A stretch of DNA of 64,000 bases from Ignavibacteriota bacterium (GCA_013285425.1 CP053447.1:1122001-1186000), one strand, 5' to 3'; shown: positions 36,957 through 46,560, counted from the first letter of the stretch. Translations and numbers: made by a program. The notes: generated by a model from the sequence alone, not told the origin.

Positions 36957-37568
36957 TCATATAAGTACAGATATTTCAAGTATCATCTCATTATTAAAAA
37001 AGTTAAACCCATTAAGACTTCTGATGCCGATTGAATTTGTATAAAAATTTGTTGAATTTTTGCTGAAGGAAGTTTCCTCGAATCCAAATCTATCTCGTCT
37101 ATAAACAATACCGATCGTATTTGAAAAAACTGCGTATTCAAAAACTCTTTTTTGCAATATTAACTTATAATTTTTTAGGAGAGTAGCTTCGGCAGTAATA
37201 AAATAATCATCAATTATCTCGTAAGTTAAATCAATGCCGGCATTAAATATAAGATTTGGATTTAATCCTATGTACAAATCACTATTTGCCCGATATAAAA
37301 ATCCGTAACTGGAAAAACTAAATTGCCATAATTTGTTTAGAGAATTTGTGTACAATTCCATAGTGTTTTTCTCTAAATATTTCTTTGGAATATTTGAATT
37401 AACTATTGATTTGGATAATGCCATTCTTGGAAAAGAAATTAGTTTTGAATTGTTATTGAAATTTGAATCTTCGTTAAAGATTAATGATTCGGAAATCGGA
37501 GGATAAAGAGAACAACTGTTAACTGTTAAACTGATTATTATAAAAAGAAATAAATGATATAATTTCAT
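36957..37568 (-). CDS. Uncharacterised lipoprotein, possibly beta-barrel
   Basis: A signal peptide with lipobox LTVNSC (Cys about residue 19) precedes about 185 residues rich in alternating aromatic and polar residues. It ends in a hydrophobic strand (MILEISVLI) reminiscent of outer-membrane strands. I recognise no family. The ATG at 37568 is preferred over a TTG three codons upstream. It is isolated by 390 and 750 bases of non-coding sequence on its two sides, which hints at a recently acquired or fast-evolving gene. Confidence 0.6.
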   Translation of the reverse strand: MKLYHLFLFIIISLTVNSCSLYPPISESLIFNEDSNFNNNSKLISFPRMALSKSIVNSNIPKKYLEKNTMELYTNSLNKLWQFSFSSYGFLYRANSDLYIGLNPNLIFNAGIDLTYEIIDDYFITAEATLLKNYKLILQKRVFEYAVFSNTIGIVYRRDRFGFEETSFSKNSTNFYTNSIGIRSLNGFNFFNNEMILEISVLI

Positions 37569-38186
37569 AAATGTCAAATGCTAATTAATCATTAATAATT
37601 ACTTGCATTGATACGACTACTATGAACAAGACCGCCTAAAACTTAAGATCAATATTAAAACTTGGATGATTATTAAAAAATATATGTAAGCTAACTTATC
37701 TCGCTCGTTCTAAAAAAAATATGAACAAAACTTGGTAATAATACAGCTCATTAAATTTTTATCAGTAATTGTCTGCACTGATTTAACAATTAATCTTTTA
37801 TTCACTAATCCAAATATGATTATATATTTTTACTATGTCAAAAAAAAATAAACAGTTCTTAGTGTTATGGTACAAATATTTTCAATAACAGGGTAGTATT
37901 AAGATAGAGATGGTTATTCATAAAAATTTTAACTAACTAAATCAATCTAAATCAATCTAATACTTGTGCTATCTCTTATAATTACTAAACAAACTTACCT
38001 AAAGCTTTACTGCTCATTTTCTTCAGAATAATTAATAATCATAAATGAAAGAGAACTTTTTGGCATTAAATATGTACAGATTAGAATGATTTACAATCAC
38101 ATTACAAAATTTTCTAACGATGTAAACAGTCCAAGATATTTTTAATTGTGTTTTATTTTTTACTAAGTGAAGATTCTTAAAAGATT
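37569..38186. other. Long intergenic region
   Basis: No open frame above about 15 codons. A direct repeat of ATCAATCTAA occurs at 37941-37950 and 37951-37960. It presumably contains the promoter of the lipoprotein gene, though I see no full TAnnTTTG match. Confidence 0.4.
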
Positions 38187-38218
38187 CTCAGTCATTTCTT
38201 TATTATGAAATGACTGAG
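38187..38218 (-). terminator. 12-bp perfect hairpin downstream of the SSS symporter gene
   Basis: CTCAGTCATTTC (38187-38198) and GAAATGACTGAG (38207-38218) enclose an 8-base loop. On the minus strand it is followed by AATCTTTTAAG. It lies about 100 bases after the symporter stop, so it is the likely end of the transport locus; the U tract is modest. Confidence 0.6.
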
Positions 38219-38316
38219 ATTTTAATTGTTGTTGTGAGAACAGTTAAGAATTGTTTTATTATCCTTAAATAAAATGAAAAATTAATGCTTCCTTATAATT
38301 TAAAGTTATAGCTGAT

Positions 38317-40413
38317 TTACATCTCTTTTTCAGCAGTAAGTATTTTGTCTTTTACAAACTGCCCCTGATCTAAATGCTCCTGTGTTATATATACAATTCC
38401 ATCTTCATTGTGCGGTTCACCATAAGTACTGTGAACGGATTTTAATCCTCCCAGATATCTTCTTGCATCACACAAATAAATAAGATCGCCCGGATCAGCA
38501 GCCATCTTTACCATATCATTTTTAGAAAAATACATCAAATCATCGGTTGAATCTTTAATCTTCCAGTTAACTTTAATAATTTCACCATCACGATCGTTAA
38601 CCTTACTGCCTTTAAACAATTCTTTTGCTTTGGCTATACTCCATACAGTTAATCCTTCAGTATGTGTTCTTTCAGAATATTTAGAATAATAATTGGATGA
38701 AATAACAACGAGCACCAACATAATTGCAGTAAGTAATAATAAAACAGGTAACGAAGCAAGATTAAAAAGTATTATTACAAATATACCGCCTGATACAAAA
38801 GTAATTCCGCTCATCATTGATTTATGATTAGGTGTGGTTTTAATCCAATCAACAATTTTCTTTTGCTGATTTCTTGTTACAGTTGTTAATACACCCACAA
38901 AAACACAAACAAACAAATTATATAAAGCTCCGATATAAGTGTACGGATGTTGTGGATCGTAATCAGTTCCGTGCGCAAAAATTTCTATTAACGGTCTTGG
39001 GTAATACATTCCAAGTATCATTAATGCAACACCAACAATAAAAGTAGCAATTACTGCTGCGTTGGTAAATTTTTTCCAGAATACTCCGAGAAATATTGCA
39101 ACTACAAGCGGTGGAGTTAATGTTGAATGGAAATAACCGTGCGCTTCGTAAACCGTAGGGAAAGATTCAAATGGAATAACCGCCAATACTCCCATTATAG
39201 TAAAGATTACTGTCGCAATTCTTGCTGCGTTTAATTCCTGTCTGTCATTTTCTTTCCAGCTTTGAACTTTTTTGCTCAGCCATTTTTTTGCAGGTCTGTG
39301 GACATCATTAATATAAATTGCGGCAATTGCATTCAGCAGTGTATCTACAGTTGACATTAAAGCTGCAGTTAAAGCTGCCATTACAAAGCCAAAAACACCG
39401 GGCAGAGAAATTATATTTGCTACAACAACAAATATTGAATCAGGATCCGAATTAGGCGGAACAATATCAGGATGCAAAACTGAAATGGCTTTTCCTATCC
39501 ATCCTGCATTTCCAACAACTATAGCACTGATAGGAAGCATAAAAAGAATATTAAATGTAGCGGCTTTACGTCCTTCATCAACGCTCTTTGTAGCCATAAA
39601 CCGCATGATTAAACCCATGTTCATAAATAAAAATCCAACAGAACCAGCAATTCCATCCTGCCAGAATATTCCGACAAAATTAAAACCGGGCGGATTATTA
39701 AAATGAGCCAGGGGTAATTTCCAGCTAGTCGGCAGTGCATTCCAGAACAATCCAAATCCGCCGATGTAATCTAATCCAAGAAAGAAGACCAGCATACCAG
39801 CAAAGATTAAAATAAAACCTTGTAAGAGATCAGTAAAAATAACAGCAGTTTGTCCGCCATAGGTAATGTAAATACCTACGATCAGTGCAATCACAATTAC
39901 CAAACCCATTAAAGTAATATTAATTTGAAATCCAAAAATTGAAAACTCGGGAGGCAGCAATGGTAAAATTGCTTTACCCATTGTTAAGAAACCTATACCA
40001 ACATATCCAATCATATAAAGCAAAAGTAAAATAGTTGAGAGGAATCTTGTTGATGGCGAAAATCTTTTTTCAAAGTATTCGGGGATTGAGCGGATCTTGG
40101 TATAAACTATTATTGGCAGCCATCCAAATATAAAAAACGGTACGAAGAACCAATCATTCATATATGTCATTGTAGATGAAAAGCCAGCTTCAAAACCTTT
40201 TGCAGAATATTTTATAAAGCTATGGCTTCCGACTCCGGTTGCAACAATGCTCATTGCTATAAGCCACCATTTGAAACGTCTTCCTCCAAAAAAGAAATCA
40301 GTTGTTGTTCTGTTATATTTACTAAAGTAAGAACCGAAAAGCATGATTGCTATAAAATAAACAATCATTACAATCCAATCGGTTGAAGTTCCTAAACTAT
40401 GATGTACATTCAT
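38317..40413 (-). CDS. Sodium:solute symporter (SSS family), long form
   Basis: Sodium-coupled uptake of an unknown organic solute. 698 residues with about 13-14 helices of the LeuT-type SSS fold. The SSS pattern DWIVMIVYFIAIMLFGSYFS, DFFFGGRRFKWW and GQTAVIFTDLLQGF is clear. After the usual core a linker and a soluble tail of about 90 residues follow (from about 610), containing DLMYFSKNDMVKMAADPGDL and no family I know. It is last in a minus-strand series after two small membrane-protein genes, 40 bases away. Confidence 0.92.
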   Translation of the reverse strand: MNVHHSLGTSTDWIVMIVYFIAIMLFGSYFSKYNRTTTDFFFGGRRFKWWLIAMSIVATGVGSHSFIKYSAKGFEAGFSSTMTYMNDWFFVPFFIFGWLPIIVYTKIRSIPEYFEKRFSPSTRFLSTILLLLYMIGYVGIGFLTMGKAILPLLPPEFSIFGFQINITLMGLVIVIALIVGIYITYGGQTAVIFTDLLQGFILIFAGMLVFFLGLDYIGGFGLFWNALPTSWKLPLAHFNNPPGFNFVGIFWQDGIAGSVGFLFMNMGLIMRFMATKSVDEGRKAATFNILFMLPISAIVVGNAGWIGKAISVLHPDIVPPNSDPDSIFVVVANIISLPGVFGFVMAALTAALMSTVDTLLNAIAAIYINDVHRPAKKWLSKKVQSWKENDRQELNAARIATVIFTIMGVLAVIPFESFPTVYEAHGYFHSTLTPPLVVAIFLGVFWKKFTNAAVIATFIVGVALMILGMYYPRPLIEIFAHGTDYDPQHPYTYIGALYNLFVCVFVGVLTTVTRNQQKKIVDWIKTTPNHKSMMSGITFVSGGIFVIILFNLASLPVLLLLTAIMLVLVVISSNYYSKYSERTHTEGLTVWSIAKAKELFKGSKVNDRDGEIIKVNWKIKDSTDDLMYFSKNDMVKMAADPGDLIYLCDARRYLGGLKSVHSTYGEPHNEDGIVYITQEHLDQGQFVKDKILTAEKEM

Positions 40414-40453
40414 ATTGCTTATTAGAGATTATTTGAGAAAATATTTAATAATA

Positions 40454-40666
40454 TCATAGATATAAAGCGGCAAGAATCAGCAGAGCATGAATTGCCATAT
40501 AATAGAAGAATCCAAAAAGAGTTATTCTCCACCAGTATCTGTGTCGTTTCTTTTCAAAGTTAACGGCTTTGGATTTTTTAATTATCACTAAACCGCAAAC
40601 AAAAAATATTCCGCCAACGCCGTACAGATAAATAAACGGAAGCCAAGTATTTTCAAATGAAGGCAT
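40454..40666 (-). CDS. 70-residue two-helix membrane protein, copy B
   Basis: Two transmembrane helices (about residues 11-29 and 47-67) with a basic loop between them (KKSKAVNFEKKRHRYW). It is clearly a paralogue of the next upstream gene: both have WLP-F/Y-IYLYGVGG, then EKK-R/Q-HR-Y/F-W, and end ALY-L/F. AGGA sits 7 bases before the ATG. It lies 40 bases upstream of the SSS gene. A small subunit or regulator of that carrier is the most natural guess. No known family recognised. Confidence 0.75.
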   Translation of the reverse strand: MPSFENTWLPFIYLYGVGGIFFVCGLVIIKKSKAVNFEKKRHRYWWRITLFGFFYYMAIHALLILAALYL

Positions 40667-40786
40667 ACAAAATCCTGAATAATTTTACGGTTAATTTAGA
40701 TTGTAATTCAAATACGTTGCAACATAATTGTTCATAAATATCAAAAAAAGTTTTACTTTTTGCCTTGTTGATTTTCGGGCATTCAT

Positions 40787-40999
40787 TTAAAAATATAACG
40801 CTGAAATTATCATGAAACCATGTAAAATCATAAAAAAGAAGAACCCGCCATAAAGGGCTTTTAACCAGAATCTATGCTGTTTTTTTTCGGTATTAAGAGC
40901 TTTTGTTTTAGTTATTAAATACATACCGCTGAAAAAAAACACACCTCCAACTCCATAAAGATAGATGTATGGCAGCCATATATCAGTAAATGTTGACAT
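40787..40999 (-). CDS. 70-residue two-helix membrane protein, copy A
   Basis: The paralogue of the gene downstream, roughly half identical, with the same WLPYIYLYGVGG helix, EKKQHRFW loop and second helix ending SALYF. A GTG at 41002 precedes the ATG at 40999; AAAGGA is placed well for either, and I prefer the ATG. The tandem duplication next to one transporter suggests that two related subunits are needed, or that dosage matters. Confidence 0.75.
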   Translation of the reverse strand: MSTFTDIWLPYIYLYGVGGVFFFSGMYLITKTKALNTEKKQHRFWLKALYGGFFFFMILHGFMIISALYF

Positions 41000-41095
41000 C
41001 ACAATTCCTTTAGAATTTTAATAGTTAAATATAGTTTCATAAAAAAAATATTACATAATTAATTTTCAATTAAATTTCTCAGTTAAGAAGAATCT

Positions 41096-41653
41096 CTAAT
41101 GATTCGATAAATATTTTTTTGTTTCAGCAGTTCTGTCTTTTTCAATCAGAGTACCGAGATTAGTGGAAAAAAACATTCCCCAACTGTTAAGCACAATAAA
41201 AGTTGGAAATGCAGAGCTAATTTTTTTAATTCTTTGTGAATAATGATTTGTTAAAAATTGTTTTAACAGCTCGGTTTCCTTTGTTAAAAGCCAGCCGATA
41301 ATTTCTTTTTCCTGTTCAAAAGATTTGTCAATAAGAAAATTTAACAGGCTTTCATGAATAAGTTTATTTGTTTCTGAAACAGATATTTTAAGTGAAATGT
41401 AATTATCAAGCTTGGAAATCAACTGCTCGTTAGCAGCAGTTAAAACAGACTTTACTGTTTCGATAAAATTTTCACATTCCCATTTTAATGTTGCAAAATA
41501 AAGTTCATCTTTAGAAACAAAGTAATGGTAAATGGTAGCTTTTCCGATTCGGATATCCCTAGCGATTTCATCGAGAGTTGTTTTGGTTAAACCATGTCTT
41601 GCAAATCTTTTTGCAGCAGATTTTATTATCTGTGATTTTCTTTCGTTTGGCAT
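41096..41653 (-). CDS. TetR/AcrR-family transcriptional regulator
   Basis: An N-terminal TetR helix-turn-helix (RKSQIIKSAAKRFARHGL, TTLDEIARDIRIGKATIYHYF) is followed by a helical ligand domain of usual size (about 185 residues in all). The ATG at 41653 is preferred over a TTG six codons upstream. It lies between the two SSS symporter units and is the obvious candidate to control one or both of them. No palindromic operator was identified by eye. Confidence 0.9.
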   Translation of the reverse strand: MPNERKSQIIKSAAKRFARHGLTKTTLDEIARDIRIGKATIYHYFVSKDELYFATLKWECENFIETVKSVLTAANEQLISKLDNYISLKISVSETNKLIHESLLNFLIDKSFEQEKEIIGWLLTKETELLKQFLTNHYSQRIKKISSAFPTFIVLNSWGMFFSTNLGTLIEKDRTAETKKYLSNH

Positions 41654-41708
41654 AATCTTGTACTTGTGCAATGCAAAAATAATAATTCCTGCTAAAACAA
41701 GTAAGGTT

Positions 41709-43403
41709 TTATCTGATTGTTTTACTTTTAGTTTTAGCTGTTATGACCGGATTTATTAAACTGCTGATTAAAAAAACAAGAATGCATCCTATAACATTAT
41801 ACCATAGAAAAGGAATATCAGTGAAAAAGTAAGAGTATAGAACTACTAACTCTGAAATTATTGCAGCGAAAAAAACCGAGTGTCCTGTTATTTTTTTTGT
41901 GTAAAAAGCTGTCAGAAAAATCCCAAGTATTGTTCCGTAAACAAGTGAGCCGAGAATATTTACTGCTTCGATAAGTGAACCGAGTTCATTTGCAAACAAA
42001 GCGAAAATTATCGCATAAAAACCCCAGCCAACGGTTGCCAGTTTTGAAAATTTAAGATAATGCTCATCAGTTCCATTTTTATTAATCAGCCGCTTATAAA
42101 TATCCACCATTGTTGTTGAAGAGAGTGAATTCAACTCAGCCGATGTTGAAGACATTGATGCAGCAAGTATTGCAGCTAATAATAAACCAATAAGACCTAA
42201 GGGAAGATAATTAACGATGTATGTTATAAAAATATAGTTTGTATCGTTTAAGTCTGCAGAGGGATTATTCTTTTTAATCAGTAATTTAGCTTCATCCCTG
42301 ACTTGATTTCCTTTCTGTTCAAGTTCTAAAAGCTTTTTCTGATAACTGATTTCTGAAACAGAGTTATTGTTAACCATTTCCGAAATGATATTTTTCTTTT
42401 CAAGATGAAGCATACCATATTCTTGTTCGAGGGCGATATATTGTTCTGAAAAATTTCCGCTTTTAATATTCTTAGTTTCAACCGGATTAAAAAAGAGCGG
42501 GGGAGTAACAAACTGAAAAAACACAAAAACCATTGCACCAATAAATAAGATTACAAACTGCATCGGTACTTTTACTAACCCATTTACAAGTAAACCCATT
42601 CGGCTTTGTGTAATATTTCTTGCTGCAAGATATCTGGCAACCTGCGATTGATCAGTACCGAAATAACTAAGCATTAAAAATGTTCCGCCGATTAAACCAG
42701 ACCAGAAAGTATAACGGTCGCTTAGGTTAAATGAAAAATCTATTACATTAAGTTTACCCATTTTACCTGCAATATGTGCCGCATCAATAAATGAAATCTC
42801 CTTTGATAAAAATGCAATTATCATAAAGAAAGCTGTGAACATACCAGCGGTTATAATTATCATTTGAAGAATATGTGTTTTGTTAACAGCACTGCTTCCG
42901 CCGATTGTTGTGTAAAGAATTACAAGCAAACCCATCAAAATAATTGTTGTATGAATATTCCATCCAAGTATTACTGATAGAATTAAAGCAGGTGCATAGA
43001 TTGTAAATCCCGCCGCAAGTCCTCTTTGTGTTAAAAATAAAACGCTGCCGAGTATTCTGTTCTTAAGATCAAACCTGATCTCAAGATATTCGTAAGCAGT
43101 AAAAACATTAAGTTTACTATAAACAGGAACTGCTGTTATTGAAAGGATTATCATTGCGATTGGAAGACCAATATAAAATTGAACGAATCTCATTCCATCC
43201 ACATAAGCCTGACCGGGAGTAGATAAGAATGTAATTGCACTTGCTTGTGTAGCCATTATTGATAATGCTACAACCCACCACGAGCTGGTTTTGCCTGCCC
43301 GTAAATATTCATCGGTGTTTTTTGTTTTATGAGTTTTCCAAATTCCGAAGAAAACAATAAAACCCGTAAATCCGCAAAGTACAATCCAATCAATTGTGCT
43401 CAA
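41709..43403 (-). CDS. Sodium:solute symporter (SSS family)
   Basis: 564 residues, about 13 helices. It begins DWIVLCGFTGFIVFFGIW, with TDEYLRAGKTSSWWVVALSI and ATQASAITFLSTPGQAY as SSS signatures. A hydrophilic insertion (about 315-375, with KNIISEMVNNNSVS and LLELEQKGNQV) interrupts the core and may form a coiled loop. The start is a TTG whose TTGA overlaps the stop of the 44-residue peptide gene, so translation is coupled. The unit begins with a PIG-L deacetylase gene, which suggests that the carrier takes up the deacetylated sugar product. Confidence 0.9.
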   Translation of the reverse strand: MSTIDWIVLCGFTGFIVFFGIWKTHKTKNTDEYLRAGKTSSWWVVALSIMATQASAITFLSTPGQAYVDGMRFVQFYIGLPIAMIILSITAVPVYSKLNVFTAYEYLEIRFDLKNRILGSVLFLTQRGLAAGFTIYAPALILSVILGWNIHTTIILMGLLVILYTTIGGSSAVNKTHILQMIIITAGMFTAFFMIIAFLSKEISFIDAAHIAGKMGKLNVIDFSFNLSDRYTFWSGLIGGTFLMLSYFGTDQSQVARYLAARNITQSRMGLLVNGLVKVPMQFVILFIGAMVFVFFQFVTPPLFFNPVETKNIKSGNFSEQYIALEQEYGMLHLEKKNIISEMVNNNSVSEISYQKKLLELEQKGNQVRDEAKLLIKKNNPSADLNDTNYIFITYIVNYLPLGLIGLLLAAILAASMSSTSAELNSLSSTTMVDIYKRLINKNGTDEHYLKFSKLATVGWGFYAIIFALFANELGSLIEAVNILGSLVYGTILGIFLTAFYTKKITGHSVFFAAIISELVVLYSYFFTDIPFLWYNVIGCILVFLISSLINPVITAKTKSKTIR

Positions 43404-43534
43404 CTGAATACCTTAGTAAGGATAAAGAATAGTGTGATAAGAATTATTAATTCAATAATTACAAGTGAATAAATTATTTTCCAGGAACCAAATAACGGAG
43501 GTGAATCATCGGTTCTGTTTTTCTTATCGTGCAT
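43400..43534 (-). CDS. 44-residue single-helix membrane peptide between deacetylase and symporter
   Basis: The start overlaps the PIG-L stop (TAATG) and the stop overlaps the TTG start of the symporter (TTGA), so three genes are chained by overlaps. The peptide has a charged start (MHDKKNRTDDSPPLFGSWK) and one hydrophobic helix of about 20 residues ending in LTKVFS. The proline-leucine-phenylalanine-tryptophan patch before the helix looks conserved-type. The overlaps at both ends make chance unlikely. I propose a small accessory subunit of the SSS carrier; no family name is known to me. Confidence 0.72.
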   Translation of the reverse strand: MHDKKNRTDDSPPLFGSWKIIYSLVIIELIILITLFFILTKVFS

Positions 43535-46002
43535 TAAGTTCCCGCGTGAAGTATGTTTATAAATAATTTGATTGCTCCTTCAACTCCTGCCGGTATCTCT
43601 CTGAAAAAAGATAAACCTGTGTAAACAAAAGTTCCTTTGCCATATTTAGCATATAATATTGAGCTTAGTTTTTCATTTTCACCATCATCATTCATTGATA
43701 AAAGTGTTTCATATTTTTCATCCCATTCGGCTGGAAAATATAATCCTCTCTCCTGTATCCATCCTTTGAAATCATCTTCTGTTATTTTATAAGGATAGTT
43801 AAATATTTTATGGTTTTTATTTATAATTTTTACCGCGCTGTTCTCATCGGTAACTCTATCGTGCGAGATTTTTAGCGGAAATATACCGGGACTCAAAATC
43901 AATTGTGCTGTAGTATTGTATTGTGAAATCAGAGTTCCTCCGTTTTCAACATACTTGAATAATTCTTTCTGGAATGCCGCAAGTTCATCTCTTGTATTGT
44001 ACGCTCTGATACCGGTTATTATTGCATCATACTGATTTAATTGATTCTGATTGAATTGCTTGTCATCGAAAATAACAACATCAAATCCAAGATCGCTTAA
44101 GAAATTTGGAATCAGATCACCTGAACCAGATATGTATCCGATTTTCTTAAGTTTGGTTTTTGTAAGATCATACGATTGAAGTAATGCTTTAGAATCCTGA
44201 AAAATTGTTTGAGGCATTATATGTTTATACTGTTTCCGGATAATCTGTTTTGTGTATTCTCTGCCATCAATTGATACTTTGGCTGTGATCTCGGATTGAA
44301 AAGCTGATTGATTTGGAGTTATCTTTATAAAGAAATCCTTTTTCTGATTTTTATTCATATCATAAAAATCAATTGCAGCGGGTTCTATTTTCCATCCGTT
44401 ATTAATATTAAAAAATACTTTCCAGGATAAATTATCCTTTAAAGACTGAACAGTTACTTTTATTTCTTTTGATGAAGTCCCGTTAAAGAAATAAAGATCT
44501 TTTTCAATATTGATAACAGCAGGCGGGGCAATTTTAACCTGAGAGTATAATTCGCCATCAACAGGATCTGTTATTCGTTTATATAACGGAACTGAAAATT
44601 CTATTTCTTCTCCGTAAATCTCAACTGTAAAATTGCAGTTAAATGGAGCAGTTGATTCAGGCAGTCCAATCATTGTCTGATCATCAACAGCAAAGCTGCC
44701 GGTACTGTGTTCATTTATTAACCAATAAGGATTTGAGATTTTTGAATCATCAGGAATATGAATAACAAAATCGCTTGTAAACATTTCGCCGTTTTTTAAT
44801 GATCCATTTTCTATTTTTTTTGTTTCGTTATTAACGGAAATACTTTTAAGAATAAAATTCTCAGAACTTCTGTTAACAATAGATGTCTGAACTTTTATTT
44901 GATCGCCCAGAGCAGCATATTCATCTGTTCCAATCCCTTCAATCCAGATACCTGCACAAGAGCGGATTAACTCTTTTACTTCTGCAAGTTTAACTTCTTT
45001 CCAGTATTCATCCTCAAGATTTTTAATCTTAGTATAAATAGCAGCCAGATCTGAAATTGATGCTGATGGATTCTCATCATCAAATTCAGAGATTGTTTTA
45101 TCAATTAATTTTTGAATTTCTTCACCGCCTTCAACCCGGTTCCAGGTAAAATCAATTTCTTCAAACAAATCTTTTTTTACCAAATCACCTTTAAGCAGTA
45201 CAAAGTGGTTAAGCAGATTATTTCTTGTAGCTGAAGCACCGAACCCCTGACTTTTGTGCATTGACCTGCTAAGAGCAGAAATCTCTGTATAAGATTTACC
45301 AAGCAGAGGATTATACTCACCAACATTTATTGTAGGAAGTTCAGCAGTATTAATTTTTTTATTTTCCAAAGTTTTAACCCATGCATTCCAGAAGATTCTT
45401 TTTGGCTGCCAGATGGTAACATATTTAAGTTGTTCAGGAAAAGCGCTCGGGTTGTTTGCTAAATCAAAAGCTTCAGAAGCAAGAATTGCCGAAGCAGTAT
45501 GATGACCGTGTCCGCCTTCACCGGTTTCAGGAAATCTTGCGATGATTACATCCGGTTTAAATTTTCTTACTATCCAGACAACATCACTTAAAATTGTATT
45601 CTTATTCCAGATTTTAAATGTTTCTGCCGGAGATTTTGAATAACCAAAATCAAGTGCGCGTGTAAAGAACTGTTTACCGCCATCAATTTTTCTTGCTTCG
45701 AGTAATTCCTGTGTTCTGATTACTCCGAGTTGTTCAGATTGCTCAGGACCAATTAAATTTTGTCCTCCATCGCCGCGTGTAACAGAAAGATAAGCAGTTC
45801 TTAATAATTCACCTTTCGCCAGATATGAAATTACAGCAGTGTTTTCATCATCGGGATGCGCTCCTACATATAACACAGTTCCGAGAACATTTAGTTTCAT
45901 TAAACCAAGTTTTATTTCTGATGAATTTAAGTTAGGAAAAGGTTGAGAGTAAATTGATATTAATGCAGTCATACAAAAAATAGAGATCAGTTTTAATTTC
46001 AT
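43534..46002 (-). CDS. Secreted PIG-L (LmbE) family deacetylase, large form
   Basis: Zinc N-acetylglucosaminyl deacetylase fold. A signal peptide (to about residue 20) is followed by the metal motif GAHPDDEN and GHGHHTASA. After the deacetylase domain (to about 300) come NEW3/beta-sandwich segments, and the end (about 600-820) resembles a class I amidotransferase/ThuA-like flavodoxin fold (YISGSGDLIPNFLSDLGFDV ... YVENGGTLI). It is the exported three-part form often found with SSS carriers in Bacteroidota. Likely substrate: an N-acetylated glycan or glycoconjugate outside the inner membrane; inference. Confidence 0.88.
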   Translation of the reverse strand: MKLKLISIFCMTALISIYSQPFPNLNSSEIKLGLMKLNVLGTVLYVGAHPDDENTAVISYLAKGELLRTAYLSVTRGDGGQNLIGPEQSEQLGVIRTQELLEARKIDGGKQFFTRALDFGYSKSPAETFKIWNKNTILSDVVWIVRKFKPDVIIARFPETGEGGHGHHTASAILASEAFDLANNPSAFPEQLKYVTIWQPKRIFWNAWVKTLENKKINTAELPTINVGEYNPLLGKSYTEISALSRSMHKSQGFGASATRNNLLNHFVLLKGDLVKKDLFEEIDFTWNRVEGGEEIQKLIDKTISEFDDENPSASISDLAAIYTKIKNLEDEYWKEVKLAEVKELIRSCAGIWIEGIGTDEYAALGDQIKVQTSIVNRSSENFILKSISVNNETKKIENGSLKNGEMFTSDFVIHIPDDSKISNPYWLINEHSTGSFAVDDQTMIGLPESTAPFNCNFTVEIYGEEIEFSVPLYKRITDPVDGELYSQVKIAPPAVINIEKDLYFFNGTSSKEIKVTVQSLKDNLSWKVFFNINNGWKIEPAAIDFYDMNKNQKKDFFIKITPNQSAFQSEITAKVSIDGREYTKQIIRKQYKHIMPQTIFQDSKALLQSYDLTKTKLKKIGYISGSGDLIPNFLSDLGFDVVIFDDKQFNQNQLNQYDAIITGIRAYNTRDELAAFQKELFKYVENGGTLISQYNTTAQLILSPGIFPLKISHDRVTDENSAVKIINKNHKIFNYPYKITEDDFKGWIQERGLYFPAEWDEKYETLLSMNDDGENEKLSSILYAKYGKGTFVYTGLSFFREIPAGVEGAIKLFINILHAGT

Positions 46003-46112
46003 AAATCCGGTAGTTATTAAATAGATAAAATTTTAATTCGATTATAATTTAATTGAGAGAATTATCCAAGATAAAAAATCACAGGTGTATTAATAATATT
46101 TTAGAGCAACAT

Positions 46113-46560
46113 AATTCTGTTATCCTAAACGAAGTCGAAGGATAACCATTAATTTCTTATTAGGTTTTGATAAGCTCATCCGAGCAGTGTTTTGTTATCC
46201 TGAGCGAAGTCGAAGGATAACCATTAATTTCTTATTAGGTTTTGATAAGCTCATCCGAGCAATGTTTTGTTATCCTGAGCGAAGTCGAAGGATAACCATT
46301 AATTTCTTATTAGGTTTTGATAAGCTCATCCGAGCAATGTTTTGTTATCCTAAGCGAAGTCGAAGGATAACCATTAATTTCTTATTGGGTTTTGATAAGC
46401 TCATCCGAGCAGTGTTTTGTTATCCTGAGCGAAGTCGAAGGATAACCATTAATTTCTTATTAGGTTTTGATAAGCTCATCCGAGCAATGTTTTGTTATCC
46501 TGAGCGAAGTCGAAGGATAAACATTAATTTCTTATTACATTTTGATAAACTCAACGGGAC
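46113..46560. repeat. Six tandem copies of a 75-bp palindrome-bearing unit
   Basis: GTTATCC recurs at 46119, 46194, 46269, 46344, 46419 and 46494, exactly 75 bases apart. Each unit holds GTTATCC-N14-GGATAAC (arm core CTGAGCGAAGTCGAAGG) and a second conserved part, TTTTGATAAGCTCATCCGAG. Copies differ at only a few bases; the first and last are more diverged. Because 75 is divisible by three, a 131-codon frame runs through it and gives PERSRR-type peptides, which is a by-product. It sits between divergent PIG-L and kdsA genes. It is not CRISPR: the whole unit repeats and there are no variable spacers. Confidence 0.95.

Noticed and set aside
46113..46560. CRISPR array
   Set aside because: The full 75-bp unit is repeated, including the part that would be a spacer, and no cas genes are present.
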